64,000 nucleotides of DNA from Trebouxia sp. TZW2008 (taxonomy: Eukaryota; Chlorophyta; Trebouxiophyceae; Trebouxiales; Trebouxiaceae), in assembly GCA_002118135.1 (NCBI GenBank), contig BDIU01000008.1, positions 310,001-374,000 on the forward strand, written 5' to 3'. Position 1 is the stretch's first letter; each line of letters starts with the position of its first letter. A program made the position numbers and the translations under genes. This document shows, one piece after another, positions 1 through 11,139 of the stretch. A model generated the notes under the pieces. That model made no database searches and was not told the origin of the DNA. It saw only the letters and a list, made by a program, of their open reading frames with translations.

Positions 1-867
1 TGACAGCATTGGCGACTGATGCTTTGCAGTGTAGCAAATCTGCCCATTGCAAATGCCATACCTCCGTCATGAATCACTCTGTAGTTTGCTGTTGCATGCT
101 GCTACAAACATCTTGTATCACCATTGGCTTTGGGCAGGCTCTGACTGCTGTATGCCATCTAGTAGTACACAGCAATGATGACATGCACGGCTATCGTTTT
201 GCAGTCTAATTGCAGTCTAATGTGATGAGCCTTACCTGTGCAGTGGAAGGAACTGTTGACGATGATGAAGCTGGTGGCAATGATGCAGCCTGCTGGCCAT
301 TGCTTTGTGCTTGCTGAGCTTCAGTGGAGCCACTTTCGCTGAGTTGGAATGCAAGGCTTGGCGCTGTCCTTACAGTGCCGTACAAGGTATGCAAGTCTGC
401 AAATTGGCACACACGATGAGATTTGCAATGCTTGGAACAGGGAAGCGCTTTGGACTTACTGCTGCAATGTCAAGCAGGCTGCTATCAGGTGCAGATGTTT
501 CGATGGGCACCTGAGTGTTGTGAGATAGACGTCTGTTGCAGGCCTGCTATGCCTGCTGAGGCATCAGGAAGGGAATAAGCTGAGGCTGCTGGCAGCAACA
601 GGAACTGAGCGCCTGCAAGGGCATGCACCACCGTCAGTAAGTGATCAAGTGACCGTTGTACAGTGTATAGTAATGCATGAGCGCACCTAATGTCGCTGCA
701 ACTGCTGCACGAGCAGACATGCCGCTGTGTTGGTTGCTGCAAGCCGACGGTCTAGGAGGCTCTACTTGGCTGACAGCGCGGCCAGGTGGATTGCGTGAAG
801 TGTGCAGGCGTCTGCTGACCGGATTGCAAGTGCAGCTTTTGTTGACGCCAGTGCTCGAGCACAGCAT
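1..867 (-). CDS. Unknown Ala/Gln/Ser-rich protein, 5' part only (runs off the left edge)
   Basis: This is a minus-strand model of three exons, 867-687, 612-511 and 396-236. Donors GTGCGC, GTGCCC and GTAAGG and TTGCAG-type acceptors join them in consistent phase (1, 1, then 0), giving about 148 codons before the gene leaves the window. The ATG at 867 opens a basic, Ser/Arg-rich N-terminus, then an Ala-rich hydrophobic stretch containing the motif AAVAATLGAQFLLLPAASAY, followed by a Gln/Ala/Ser-rich low-complexity region. The N-terminus would suit an organelle-targeting or membrane-anchoring signal, but I do not recognise the family. It lies divergent to the GNAT gene. The main support is phase continuity across three junctions and exonic composition; there is no homology evidence. 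It could be a non-coding transcript. Confidence 0.4.
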
Positions 868-1186
868 GGGATTAGCTGCTGTGCAATCAACGGTGCGTTC
901 TTGCGAACTTTGCCGTGGCCAATAGAGCTGCCTCTAAGTGACTATAAGCGCGCGATGACAAGAATGCCGGTCTGGACACAAGGCGAGAGCAAACCGCAAA
1001 TACGCTGCACTCGACATGCGCATCGATTGTGCACGATCAGGTGTCGCAGAATTCCTCCGAGAAAGGTCAAGTCTGAAGTCGAGTTGACTTTCACGTCAAG
1101 CAAAAGCCCGTGACGCGTTGTGGTCGCAACAGCGCACCTTGTTGCATTGTAGCGCCTGGTGTCGCACGGCGCAAGTGTCGTGTCGT
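868..1186. promoter_or_regulatory. Divergent intergenic region between the left-edge gene and the GNAT gene
   Basis: About 320 bp separate the two inferred ATGs, which point away from each other, so any promoters and both 5' UTRs must lie here. The sequence is CpG-richer than the introns on either side (several CGCG/GCGC words near 950-1140). I see no convincing TATA box. Confidence 0.35.
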
Positions 1187-3229
1187 ATGCTTTCGGTCAA
1201 GCCTTCACCTACAAGTGTATCTGCAGCAAAACCCAGCCAGGCGTTACTCAGAACTGTCGGCAGTAGCGCCCCAGCGCGGCATCACTTACGACTTTTTCAA
1301 GACCCTGCTCTGTCAGCAAACCCGCGATCACCCGCTGCGCCCCTTTTATGCAAGTGCGTCCGCAGAAGCCGAGAGCGAAGTGTATCTGACCTGCAAATAC
1401 CTCGAGGCGCACACGGTCTTGGGTATCAACGGCGCCTGCTCATTGCCTTGAAGACAGCTGAGAGTCAGCAAGCGTCGACGCAGCAGCTCGTTTTCAGAAG
1501 CGCCACTTCGCCTGAAGACCTGCACCAAGCATCTGCACTCAGGGCTGAGGCATATTATGAGGTATTGCCAATACATAGTCGGCATCCATAACAGCTTCTT
1601 ACATCTGCTTGTGACTTCATTGCACACTTGCAGCAACACTATCGCATATTGCCAGTGGTTGTCATAGTTGCTTTGTCTGTTTTTTGCAGTGTACTAGATA
1701 AGCAGTATCACGACTGAGCGCCTGTTTATACACTGCTAGCATTGCACACCACCAAGGCATGAATTTGTTGCCCATATGAGGCAATGCGGTGCCTCTGACT
1801 CAGGGATTGAGACCTGCATCAGACAGCCTGTCACTTGTGCCTCAAGCGCCTCAGGCAGACATTGCAACAGATTGCTACAACCTCATTCAAATGCATCTAC
1901 TGTGGCATTGGTGAACGCCTTTGGACACACTACTAAAATGCTGACATGCCGTTCAGCCATTATCCGCCTAGTAAGCACTACTGACTACAATGAACAAAGC
2001 AAAGCAAGTATAAGAAGCACTGGCAAGAAGATCAACATGTGAAAGTTCCTCAGAAAGCTGTGTGCATCATTGCAGGAACGGCCTCATGCAAGATATGTTG
2101 AAAGTTTCAAAAAGCAGTTCATAGAGCAGTCTGTGAGCATCCTCAGGCAGCAAACAGCCAGAGGCTTAAATGCACCTACACCAGAGTGTGCATGCCTGGT
2201 CGCCATTCTGCCTGAAACATCACAAGTCTTGGCAACTTGTGACATTCGCCCTCCTGAAGAGATTGCAAAACAGCATCCCAAAGGCGTTCCAAGCCATGAC
2301 AGACATGCAGCATACGTCACCAATGTTGCAGTTGACTCAAAGAGTAGGGGTCAAGGTCTTGGATTTCAGTTACTAGAAGCTGCAGCTGCTTTTGCTGCAG
2401 AGGAATGGCAGGCACAGACCTTGTATACAACTGTGGACTCTGCAAATCAGGTATGAGATTTGAAGCTCAATTGGGCATGAGAATGTCTGAGACGCAGCAG
2501 CACACCCAAGCTGATGCATTTTCCGCACAATTTTGCACAAAGCATTGTTGTCACAGTTGCTGTTGCTGCTGCGTCTTTGTTGAAATGTAGGTTGAGGTGA
2601 CGCTGTGCTCTGATGTGCAAACCTGGCATGTAAAATCTGCCTTGTGGGCATGTTAACGCAGCTCGTTTGCGCATTCCACTCCACCTTGCATCATGCTCTT
2701 CCCACTTGTGCAAATCTGTCACTGTACAAATGGTGTATGGCGCATGCTGATGACAAGCAACAGCAGTTGCTGATGACAGCAATAGTACAGAAACAACAAC
2801 GTCAACATACACAACAACAGTTCACAGCGGCAGCAGCATTTGAGAATCTGGTGTGATACAGGCTGCAACAAGCCTGTACGCCAAGTGTGGCTTTGAGGTC
2901 GAGCACCACAAGGACACTGATGGAGGAAAGTCAGAAAATGGTGAGTAAATATGAGCCAATGCATATGATGTGAGCCAATAAGTGCATGCACAGCTATGCT
3001 CAGCTTGGCATTTAGTCACTATTTGTCAGCACAGCTAAGCTTGGCAAGCGGGCTTAGTCATGTGTGCATGCTGAAGGGCTCTATGACTTTCCAAGGAAAG
3101 CTTGTGTTCTGCTGCAATCCAGTAGTGCTGATGCACCAACATATTTTACACGGTCTGAGGTGGTCTCTTTATTTTGCAGGCCGCCTGGCTTTGCTACGAG
3201 CTAGCTTGCCACTTAAGTGTGAAATTTAA
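1187..3229 (+). CDS. GNAT-family N-acetyltransferase, probably organelle-targeted
   Basis: Four exons: 1187-1561, 2076-2450, 2862-2940 and 3180-3229, with introns in phases 0, 0 and 1. Together they encode about 292 aa. The first ATG in frame is 1187. The first ~100 residues are Ser/Ala/Arg-rich, basic and poor in acids, as expected of a plastid or mitochondrial transit peptide. The GNAT fold begins near FRSATSPEDLHQASALRAEA and continues through the acetyl-CoA loop motif NVAVDSKSRGQGLGFQLLEA (R/Q-x-x-G-x-G/A type). It ends with the C-terminal strand LYAKCGFEV, characteristic of these enzymes. Family knowledge: GNATs move an acetyl group from acetyl-CoA to an amine; plastid GNATs acetylate protein N-termini or lysines. 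The substrate cannot be read from the sequence. The gene is convergent with the NIPA gene downstream. Confidence 0.82.
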
Positions 3230-3627
3230 ACATGAAATGGCGATGAGGGAATGGTCTATGACGTGTTCCACTTGATTGGTTTTGACGGATGACTAAACCG
3301 TATTTGAGCACTCCTGCCTATAACTACGACTAAATACCCAACGAAACCAACACTTAAATGTCCAAAATGATTGCAAATGTCCGAGCAGACAGCTGCAGGC
3401 TTATGACGTCCACATCCGCAAAATCTGCAGCTTGCGTCAACATCAGTCACACAGCTGCAGGCACAGCATCCCAGCAAGCATTCTGCAGCTTGCAATCTGT
3501 GCAGAGGTTACTAAGCTGACTTGAGTCCAACAACAACAACAAAAAGGGGCCTGTAACAGGCATCACAACTGGCTCGATTGTTTCTGATGCGTTCTTGTGA
3601 CAGCACTGACGCTGACATAGACGAGGC
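3230..3627. other. Convergent 3' spacer, no gene seen
   Basis: About 400 bp between the stop codons of the GNAT and NIPA genes, so it must hold both 3' UTRs. I see no conserved ORF, no clear TGTAA poly(A) word close to either stop, and no RNA gene. Confidence 0.5.
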
Positions 3628-6600
3628 CTACAACCGATTTTCTCGGTACTCAGCATATTTGCCTCTCAGCTTAGAGCCCCACGACTTTGTTGCCTGACTA
3701 AACCTCTGGACTGTTGGGTTCTGAAGCACATTACTCCATGCTGACTCACCCTCCAGCTCGCCAGCATGCTGAGTGAGAGGATCCCCAGATGAGTCATACG
3801 TGCTGTGCCTGCTGACGTTTGAACGCAGCAGACTTGCGTCTTCCCGATCGTTCCCGCTGGTGCCGAGCTCCAGGTCTTCAGCATCAAAAATATCCTCAAA
3901 CTCATTCATTGCTTCACCGCCTGCTGTTGTTCTTCTTGACTGCAACCCTCCCTGACCCCCACTGAGACTTGTGGGGTGCATGGTGCTAAAAGCTGACTTC
4001 ATGCTACTAGCAGAGTTGGCTGATCTTGGTGTATGTAATGGTGTGTCATCCATTGAGTCAAGCTCTGGAATCACTGGCGGAAGCTGTGAGCGTGCGTCTG
4101 TGCCTGGAGGGTTGGGGAGTAGCAGACCTAGCTTGGGGTTGACCAGGGGGCCCTGAAATGTTGCTACTGGCCCAAGACCACCTATGCTGTTTGCCTCATC
4201 AACTTTGTCCAACCTGCATTACGTCATTTCCTCATCTCACTAACATGGATGTGCTTGCTAGTGAGGTTCCAAAACCATGCTAGGTGCATACTGGAACAGT
4301 GAGCTGCTACATGAAAGACTGAAACAGTGAGCTGCTACATAAAAGACTGAACGATAACAAAAAAAGCACAGTACTGTCAACCTGTGGTTGGTCACAGGAA
4401 GTCCGATGAGCCTAGCAGGCTTCAGGTCTCGGACCCGCACTATGAACATAACTGATTGATTGAATGTGCACTGAGGGCAAAGGCACTGAGGAGTGTTCAC
4501 AAAGCCAGGGCATGAGCTGTTGAGGTGATGATGCCCACAGCAAGAAGGGGCATGAGCAGCGCAGAGTCTTCAGCACGAACCATCCAGGCTGAGCAGTATG
4601 ATGTTGCTCAACATGGCCAGGAAGTGTGGCTGCAAATCCCATGCTGCTGGCAGAACTGATAGGCGGGTCAACTTGGATTGCATTGCACCTTGCTGGGCAT
4701 GCAAAGATGCAACAGACAGCACTCTGTGGCAGCCATGATTAACATGGTAGAGTTCATCAGCCAAGCCATAAGTTGTGACAGTTGTGATGCAGCAATCAAG
4801 TTGCAGCAAAATCTCATCGCTGTTGCTTCTCAAGTGCTGTAAACAGTACTGCAGCAGCATTGAAGCTGAATCGATGCGTGATGCCTCTGTGTTGTCCGGT
4901 CAAAGGCAGCACCGATGCAAAACAAGTGCCACTAGTTCATTCTGTGCACATAGCCAAGCAGGTGGTGCCAGCTTCAGTTGACAGAGTGCATGCTATTGCA
5001 GTGATGCCATGGTACAAATCCATCAAGTGATAGAGTTGGAAAGGAGATCATACCTGCCAGAGTCTCCAGTGCGCATGCGCTGTTCAAGTGCAGCCATGTT
5101 GTGCTGCCAGTCAGACTGGGAGGTGGGGGCGGGTGCCGCCGACCCCCCATTGTGCAGGGGGAACATACCCCCCTGGCCCAAAGTGACAGGGGGGTGAAGG
5201 GGGTCATCCAGCACAATCACATGGGAGATCATGGCATGCTGCTCACTGATGAAGGCTGCACAGCCCATGAACAGTGCACCGCCTATAGCTAGTAGCATAC
5301 CCAGCAAAAGCCACACCAGGTTGTCTGACTCCATAGCCTGCAGTTCATTACCCCAACATGAGCCATTGTGCAGAGCGGGTGTCCCCCCACTCCCCCCAGA
5401 CTTGGAGGGGGGTGTGAAGGGGGCCATGCAACACTGTGAGATGGGAGTTGATGGCGTGGTGTTCTTTGAAGAAGGCTGCACAGCCCATGAAGAGAGCACC
5501 GCATGCTTTCAAGTAGTGGCATATTACATGTTTCACATTGGATATCCTACAAGTGTGATTTGCGGGAAGTTACCTTGAACTCATCAAAGTAGATGCCGCC
5601 CTCAACAATGGACTGGAAAGTCCAGCAGGCTTGCATGAGCGGGATGATCAAGGAAGACGAGAACAGGTGCAGCCCCTGATTGGTGGCCTTGATCCAGAAA
5701 GCAGCGCTGCCCACAAAAGCCAACACGCAGAACCAGCTGTACCAGTCCACAAACTGTGAAGGCCAGGCTGCTGTGATGATGTAGGTGATGGATTTTGAGA
5801 AGAGCACACTCCAGGCACCTGCATGAAGCAATGCAACGGTCTATAGACTAGACTAGACTATGAACTATGTGGCCGAACTCAAGACCAACGCACAGAAACA
5901 GCTGTACCAGTCCACAAAATGTGTGGGCCAGGCTGCTGTAAAGATGTAGGTGATGGACTTTGGGAACAACACAACCCAGGCACCTGCACGAAACCATGGG
6001 TTTGGCTGACTACAAGCCACCCCAGCAGATACGACTGGGCGTAGGAATGATGGAAGAGGTCTGTGACGCATACATCAGAGTGTGCGTACTGCTGCAGTAG
6101 TAGGACCTCAGTGAGCATTGATGCTGCTGGGGAGGATGTGCTATTTGCATTGTGCAAGACCTTTGCTTTTGCCTGACACAAACAACTTTATAGCATAGCT
6201 TCATAACGCGCATGGCAGACCAAGGCACAATTATCTTTGCTGCACCAAAGTGTAACAGTTAATTGCATGACACAGCTGGCCCTGCCTCAATTACAGGGCC
6301 TGAAATTGCACGCTGAAGAACATACAGAGCTCAACTGCAATGACGACTGCACTGATGCTGAAGCTATGGCTTGACTTTGGCGACTGCATGCACATTGGCG
6401 CGATCATGCTAGCTTCAACAGCAGAGAGGAGCAGTGCAGGACGGAAGATCAAACAAGCAAAATGTCATGCACAGAGGCGAGTGGATGACTTCCAGCAGCA
6501 CCACTCAGGCACTCACCACTCAGACAATGGCTGATGCTAGACTGGAACCAGTGACACCTTTGGTCTGTGCTTTTGAAGTGGTTCAGCTTGTGAACAGACG

Positions 6601-8927
6601 TGCTTGCTCAAAGACAGTCGCTTGGTGACTAAACGTACCTAGCAAGGCCGTTGAGCCCAACTAGCATGCGTTGTTATGTATGTGTCTGTACTCACCACTC
6701 ACCAATGAGGCCAGCGCATGCAGACAAGAGCAGTGCATGACAGCATGAGCAAACAATCGTATGCAGAGGCAAGTATGGTCCCGAAAGCACTTCTGCACTC
6801 ACCAATCAGGCCTGCATACGCAGAGAAGAGCAATGCATGGCAGAAGATCAGGTACTGCGGCTCCTTCTTGGATTTTGCCCTCCACCTGACGCGCACGCTG
6901 GCTGTTTGCGCCTCAGCTCGCAGCCTAGCTACGTACTGCTTGCCCCATGCTAGAGCACCCAGCAGGGCGCCCAGCACAATAATGAAAACAATCATGCTAG
7001 TTGTGGTCCATTGCAGCCTCAACTGTGCCAAAGTGAACTTGACTTCTGCTGGGCCATACACCACAATCAGGGCGTTGCCTGCATGCACAATAACACCGTA
7101 AATTTATGTGATGCCTGCAGTGCATGCTGACATTGTGCCAGAGTGAACATAACTTCTGCTGGGCTGTAGACCACAGTTAGGGCATTGCTTGCAGGATGCA
7201 GGATGCAGGGTGGACTTGTGCGCGTGATGCAGTGTACGACAAGGCAAGCAGCTGACGCTACAATGATGACCTGTACATGATTAGGGCAAAATGATGAATG
7301 GCTGCTTTTGATGGCAGAAGCTTGAATTTGACTATTACGCTTTGTGACTTTGTGCCAAATGACTGCACAGATGTGATCAAATCATGTAAGAGCCTGCGCT
7401 GAGCAGACTTCAGCCATCTGTTCAAACCTGCAATATGCAAAGCTAGCATTGCATTCTGCCTCGAAGGCTGTGTCTGCATTGCACTGTATGAATGAAAGTG
7501 TGTGACTCTCGGTGTGGTGCCTGGAATGAATGATGCTGACAAAGGCTTCCCATATGTGTTTGCGCTGCACTGTATGAACAACAAAACTTGTGACTTGAGG
7601 TGGTGCCTGTACCTCCCAATATGATCATGATGCTGACAAAAGCTTCCCAGGTGTACTTGTCGCCCAGCAGGAAGTTGGACACAATAGGAATCATGACAAA
7701 CTGCAAGGATCCCAGGCCGGACAGCACCATCTGAGCAGCAAATCTCATGGCTGCAAAGCGCAAGAGGTTGCCGAAGCCGAAGATGGACCACCCAACAGTC
7801 ATGCACATTCTGGACCCTAGACGCTGCTGTCGCCATTTGCCGTCTGTGCTTCGCCTGCCAGAAATTATTTGATTTTGATACAGTATTACCTCCTTAAAGT
7901 AACTTTTGACATAAGAACAGTCTCATTGCAAGGACAATACGATTGGGAAACAAACACAGCGTTCTGATTGCAAGTAATACTTTGGAGAATGGGCAGTTCA
8001 ACACAGTGACATCTGTCTGGTTGAGCAAAGCAGTGGTGATAAGGAGAAAATGCTGCAACAGCATGCATTTTGGCAGGGCTGTAACTGCACCCTTAGCAAG
8101 TATTAGCTCTGCTGTAAATGTCAGCTGCTCAAATTGGGGCACTCTCCAGAGCAAGCTCAGTAAGCTTTGCCAGGTGCATGTGCATATTTTGCATGCAGCA
8201 AGGCAATGCTAGTGCAATGCAACATTAAGGGAAACACTATTAGGCTGGGAAAAGGATGCTGCTTCAATGCAGTGCTGAACATCCTCAAAGTGCATTCATT
8301 GACGATAGGCTAATGTGAAACATAGATGTGGTGCTGACAGCAGACCGAGATTCGACAACTTCAGAAACAGCTTGGAAAAGGACACATGCCTTGCGTTACA
8401 TGAATGCAATCCTCGGGTGTGACAATGTAAACAGCAGGCGTTAACCCTCAGCTGGAACGACGTGAACAAGATGCTTCACAGTATCTGGTGCCACGCACCA
8501 TTGGTAAGGGTCGCTAGTGCCCACTCTGGGAGGTAGCTTCCAGCATCTGCCAGCTTCAGAGGTTTCCTCCATCAGCTGCGCCACCTGCAAAGCAGTTCAA
8601 GGCGCTTCTGAACTGCCTTGTTGAAAGAGCTTGTCAGGAAGAAGGCGGCAAAACATCAGTTTGCTTGCAAGACGTAAGCTTGAGTCAGTTTTGATAAACA
8701 GCTTGTTTCTTGCAGCAAGAATGCTGTACCTTGACAAGTGTTTGTCCCAGCACGATGAAAAGACTGCCTGCTATGTGCAAGCCAGCTCCCAAAGCTGCTG
8801 TGCCTTGCAAAGCACTGAGCATCCCCATGGCGTACTCCTCAGCAGCTTCGTAACTGAGTGGAGGTACAGGGATGTATTCAGCTGCAGGCGTCAACTCTGG
8901 AGCTGACAGCACTGCAGCATCTTGCAT
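3628..8927 (-). CDS. NIPA: NIPA-type magnesium transporter homologue with a long C-terminal tail
   Basis: Seven minus-strand exons: 8927-8730, 8584-8499, 7854-7613, 7078-6803, 5818-5574, 5337-5054 and 4213-3628. Phases match at all six junctions and the product is about 638 aa. The ATG at 8927 gives an acidic N-terminus, then the first membrane segment HIAGSLFIVLGQTLVK. Exon 3 carries the NIPA signature region (GWSIFGFGNLLRFAAMRFAA, then LGSLQFVMIPIVSNFLLGDK); exon 4 has NALIVVYGPAEVKFT and a further membrane segment; exon 5 has SVLFSKSITYIITAAW and TNQGLHLFSSSLIIPLMQA; exon 6 has the last segment, VWLLLGMLLAIGGALFMG. Known NIPA (DUF803) proteins have about nine membrane segments and move Mg2+. 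The last exon adds about 195 codons of soluble, Ser/Pro/acidic sequence with no fold I recognise, making this longer than usual family members (about 330-400 aa). Several introns carry decayed copies of neighbouring exons. Confidence 0.85.
5338..5520 (-). repeat. Decayed copy of NIPA exon 6 in the preceding intron
   Basis: This stretch repeats the middle of exon 6 (roughly 5125-5290), offset by about 220 bp. The words GAAGGCTGCACAGCCCATGA and the C-rich run after CCATTGTGCAG occur in both. On the minus strand it would read GALFMGCAAFFKEHHAINSH beside the exon's GALFMGCAAFISEQHAMISH. Frame is lost afterwards. Confidence 0.85.
5865..5998 (-). repeat. Decayed copy of the 5' half of NIPA exon 5
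   Basis: It matches the acceptor and first ~40 codons of exon 5, about 165 bp upstream of it in transcription. The minus strand reads GAWVVLFPKSITYIFTAAWP against the exon's GAWSVLFSKSITYIITAAWP, with an AG acceptor at the equivalent place (near 5984). The match stops after DWYSCFCALV, so an exon made from it would be truncated. Confidence 0.88.
6690..6760 (-). repeat. Decayed copy of the 3' end of NIPA exon 4 with its donor
   Basis: The segment repeats the last ~40 bp of exon 4 (6803-6845) and its GTGAGT donor, lying downstream in transcription. Shared features are CTCACCAAT followed by AGGCC and a run of GCAGA-AAGAGCA-TGCATG. Confidence 0.7.
7128..7205 (-). repeat. Decayed copy of the 5' end of NIPA exon 4 with its acceptor
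   Basis: It aligns with 7024-7083 (acceptor and first ~55 bp of exon 4), sharing ACTTCTGCTGGGC and the AGGGC-TTGC-TGCA acceptor region. The minus strand contains an in-frame stop where the exon has a Tyr codon, so it is not a usable alternative exon. Confidence 0.75.
7440..7640 (-). repeat. Tandem copies of the NIPA exon 3 donor region
   Basis: The block GCACTGTATGAA..TGTGAC..GGTGCCTG..ATGATGCTGACAAA.GCTTCCCA occurs twice, about 90 bp apart. The copy at 7570-7650 includes the real exon 3 end and its GTACAG donor; the other is intronic and decayed. Confidence 0.7.
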
Positions 8928-9155
8928 ACGCTTGCAAGCGCAGCAGGAGCCTCAGGACCAGCCCACGAATGCGACTATTCGCGCTGAGAGAAACAGGCGA
9001 GGATGCTGTCGTGTCGTCTCCCCCTCTTCGGACAGCAACGACCGTTTGAGCAAGGCTCTAAGCGGAGGATTCAAGCAGAGCAAGGCTGCGACTTGGGCCC
9101 TTCAGCGGCAGCGTCTGAGAGTGCCTGTTGCAGTATCAAGCGATGAAGAGTAGCG
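8928..9155. promoter_or_regulatory. Divergent spacer upstream of the NIPA gene
   Basis: This is a 228-bp gap between the NIPA ATG and a possible plus-strand gene at 9156. It is CpG-rich compared with nearby introns. No specific motif was identified. Confidence 0.3.
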
Positions 9156-10001
9156 ATGGCGACGGGCGACAATGACTTGTGGCAATCACTTGTTGCGAAC
9201 GCGCACCGCGACGCGTACGACCTCTTGACAGATGTAATCAAGCAAGGACCTAGCGTCGAGGCATCGACCCCGAGCGAACCCCTCGCCTGCCACCCTGCTC
9301 GACCCCTGGAAGAACCGCAAGTCATGGCATGTGATCATGATGCAGCGCCAGCTGTTGAACCTCCCTGCATGCTTGAAGTCATTGCTGCGTATACATTGCT
9401 TCGTCCTTGAGTAGTGCTCGGTGGCTGTTGCGGCAGATCTGCATATCTGTGATGGGTGCATGCTCCATACTGCGGCAGGTTCTTGATCTTGACAGGGTCG
9501 ATTGAGTGTTTGAATAGCCCGCAAGTGCCATCGCAACAGAGCAGACAATAACACATGATAGCTGGCTTTCGGCAGCAGAGCACAGCGCCTCTCAGCCTGT
9601 GGGGCTGATATAGTAAATTACTCGTCTGAAATTTTGAATTCAGCATGGCTGCTTTGAGCCACATGCTGACATCACAGGTTTCTATCGATCAATAGGCAGG
9701 TTCAGAGCAACGCTCCTTATGTGCAAAGAGTCTGCAGGTCCTGCCTGGTGCTGGGTTTCTCAGGGCGCTAAGACCTCCGACACCAACGTATGACAAGCAG
9801 CAACACATCCTGGCGAGCCACTACAGGACCTAGGTGGCCGCAAGCATGGGCGCTGCTGACAACAGCTCTTGTGACCATCTGAAGCCCTTGCGAATCTGCA
9901 TCAATGTGCCTGATAGCAAAGCTGAGCTATCACTGGTCTCTGCCGCAGCGATGCCGCTTGAGATTATAAGGAACAAGTTTGACCTGTTGCACACTGACTG
10001 A
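9156..10001 (+). CDS. Possible small two-exon protein of unknown function
   Basis: A two-exon model, 9156-9320 and 9834-10001, gives a 110-aa product. Exon 1 starts MATGDNDLWQSLV and has an alpha-helical, acidic composition. Exon 2, entered through a CTAG acceptor in phase 0, contains LKPLRICINVPDSKAELS and ends with HTD and a TGA stop, only 13 bp before the stop of the convergent gene. The donor (CAA|GTCATG) is weak. Support is phase agreement, higher CpG content over exon 1 and protein-like composition; no family is recognised. It may have other exons or may not be a gene. Confidence 0.33.
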
Positions 10002-10014
10002 GCTGGCAGATGCG

Positions 10015-11139
10015 TCAAGTCAGCCTCAATCTCTCAAACAAGTCGTCAAAACCCTGCTGCTTGAGAGCAGCCTGACCAGCTGCCAATTTCGCGCGCTGCT
10101 GCTTCTCTGGAGCTGTAAGGCATTCATCAAGAGTGATGCCTTGGGCTCTCAATTGCTTGGAGACTGCCAAAACGTCAAACCTGGTGGCGGGTACGGGGAA
10201 GCGCAATACAACAGGCCTAGGTTTGCCCCTGCCATCTGGTCTCCCTATGCGAGTAGCTGTGAGATCCCCAAGGCTCATGAGCGGTGATCTGGAGGTAGAA
10301 GCCTGGTTGGCTGCAACAGTGCATAGGATAGTCTGCATCTGGATGCTGAGCTGTGCTGGAGTCTTGTTGGCTGGGGTCTCCTTGACACCATGAGCAACCA
10401 GCATGAGGTAGTTGGACTCGTTGCTGACATGCTGAAGCTGCTGTTGAGCTTCGGCAAGCTTTTTGCGATTGGCTGCAAGCTCTTTTGCATGCATCTTGCC
10501 CTCCCGAGCGAGGTCACGAGCGTGATCAGATATTGCGCGCTTAAGCTGCCCTTGCAACAGCTGCATCTCCTGCTTGGTATCAGCCAAATCCTTCTTAGTA
10601 TGCACCCAGGTCGCAGCAAGTTTTTCCACCTCAGCCAGGCGGGCTGTGACAGACTCAAGCTCCGCCTTTGACGCTGCTGGCTCAGGCGGGGGCGTTACAC
10701 CGACTCTCTTGCCAGAACCCCTGACTGGTACAGTCGCTGCTGGAGCCGCAGCAGATCTTGTACGCCTGCCAGTATGTGCAGGCTGATCGTCGGCAAGGCG
10801 AGCTGAATTCCGAGGGGTGGCAACGACGAAAGAAAGATTGTTGGATGGCTCGAACTCTCTGCACAGGTTGGTTATCCCTCCGCCAGACTGTTTGCGCGCT
10901 TTATGGACATGATCTGTGCTGTCTGTGCTGTCAGTGTCACTCATTGCTGCGCTGTTGGCTGCCGCTGCCGTTGCCTGGGCTGAGTATTCTGCAAACTTCT
11001 CAATTAGCCAGCGTGCGACTAAGAAACCCGCTGTTCGGAGCCCACCTACTGGCCCGAGGCGAAATGCAGTACTCCCAGTGGTGAGCGCAACAAAACCGCT
11101 ACAGAACGTGCAAAGACCAGCTGTGCCGCTTGCACGCAT
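10015..11139 (-). CDS. Intronless coiled-coil protein resembling non-LTR retrotransposon ORF1p
   Basis: A single open frame of 374 codons from an ATG at 11139; an internal ATG opening MSDTDSTDSTDHVHKARK could also serve. After a basic, Ser/Pro/Thr-rich N-terminal third comes a strong coiled coil of about 90 residues (from near AELESVTARLAEVEKLAATW). It is followed by a compact C-terminal region with PRPVVLRFPVPATRFDVLAV and a helix rich in Lys/Gln/Ala. Coiled coil plus a 'RPRP-V-RF'-type RNA-binding segment plus a C-terminal helix is the layout of L1-type ORF1 proteins, which bind element RNA. It is the only long intronless ORF in the window, which fits a retroposed or domesticated element protein. 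No ORF2/reverse transcriptase lies beside it. The assignment rests on layout and motif resemblance only. Confidence 0.5.
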   Translation of the reverse strand: MRASGTAGLCTFCSGFVALTTGSTAFRLGPVGGLRTAGFLVARWLIEKFAEYSAQATAAAANSAAMSDTDSTDSTDHVHKARKQSGGGITNLCREFEPSNNLSFVVATPRNSARLADDQPAHTGRRTRSAAAPAATVPVRGSGKRVGVTPPPEPAASKAELESVTARLAEVEKLAATWVHTKKDLADTKQEMQLLQGQLKRAISDHARDLAREGKMHAKELAANRKKLAEAQQQLQHVSNESNYLMLVAHGVKETPANKTPAQLSIQMQTILCTVAANQASTSRSPLMSLGDLTATRIGRPDGRGKPRPVVLRFPVPATRFDVLAVSKQLRAQGITLDECLTAPEKQQRAKLAAGQAALKQQGFDDLFERLRLT

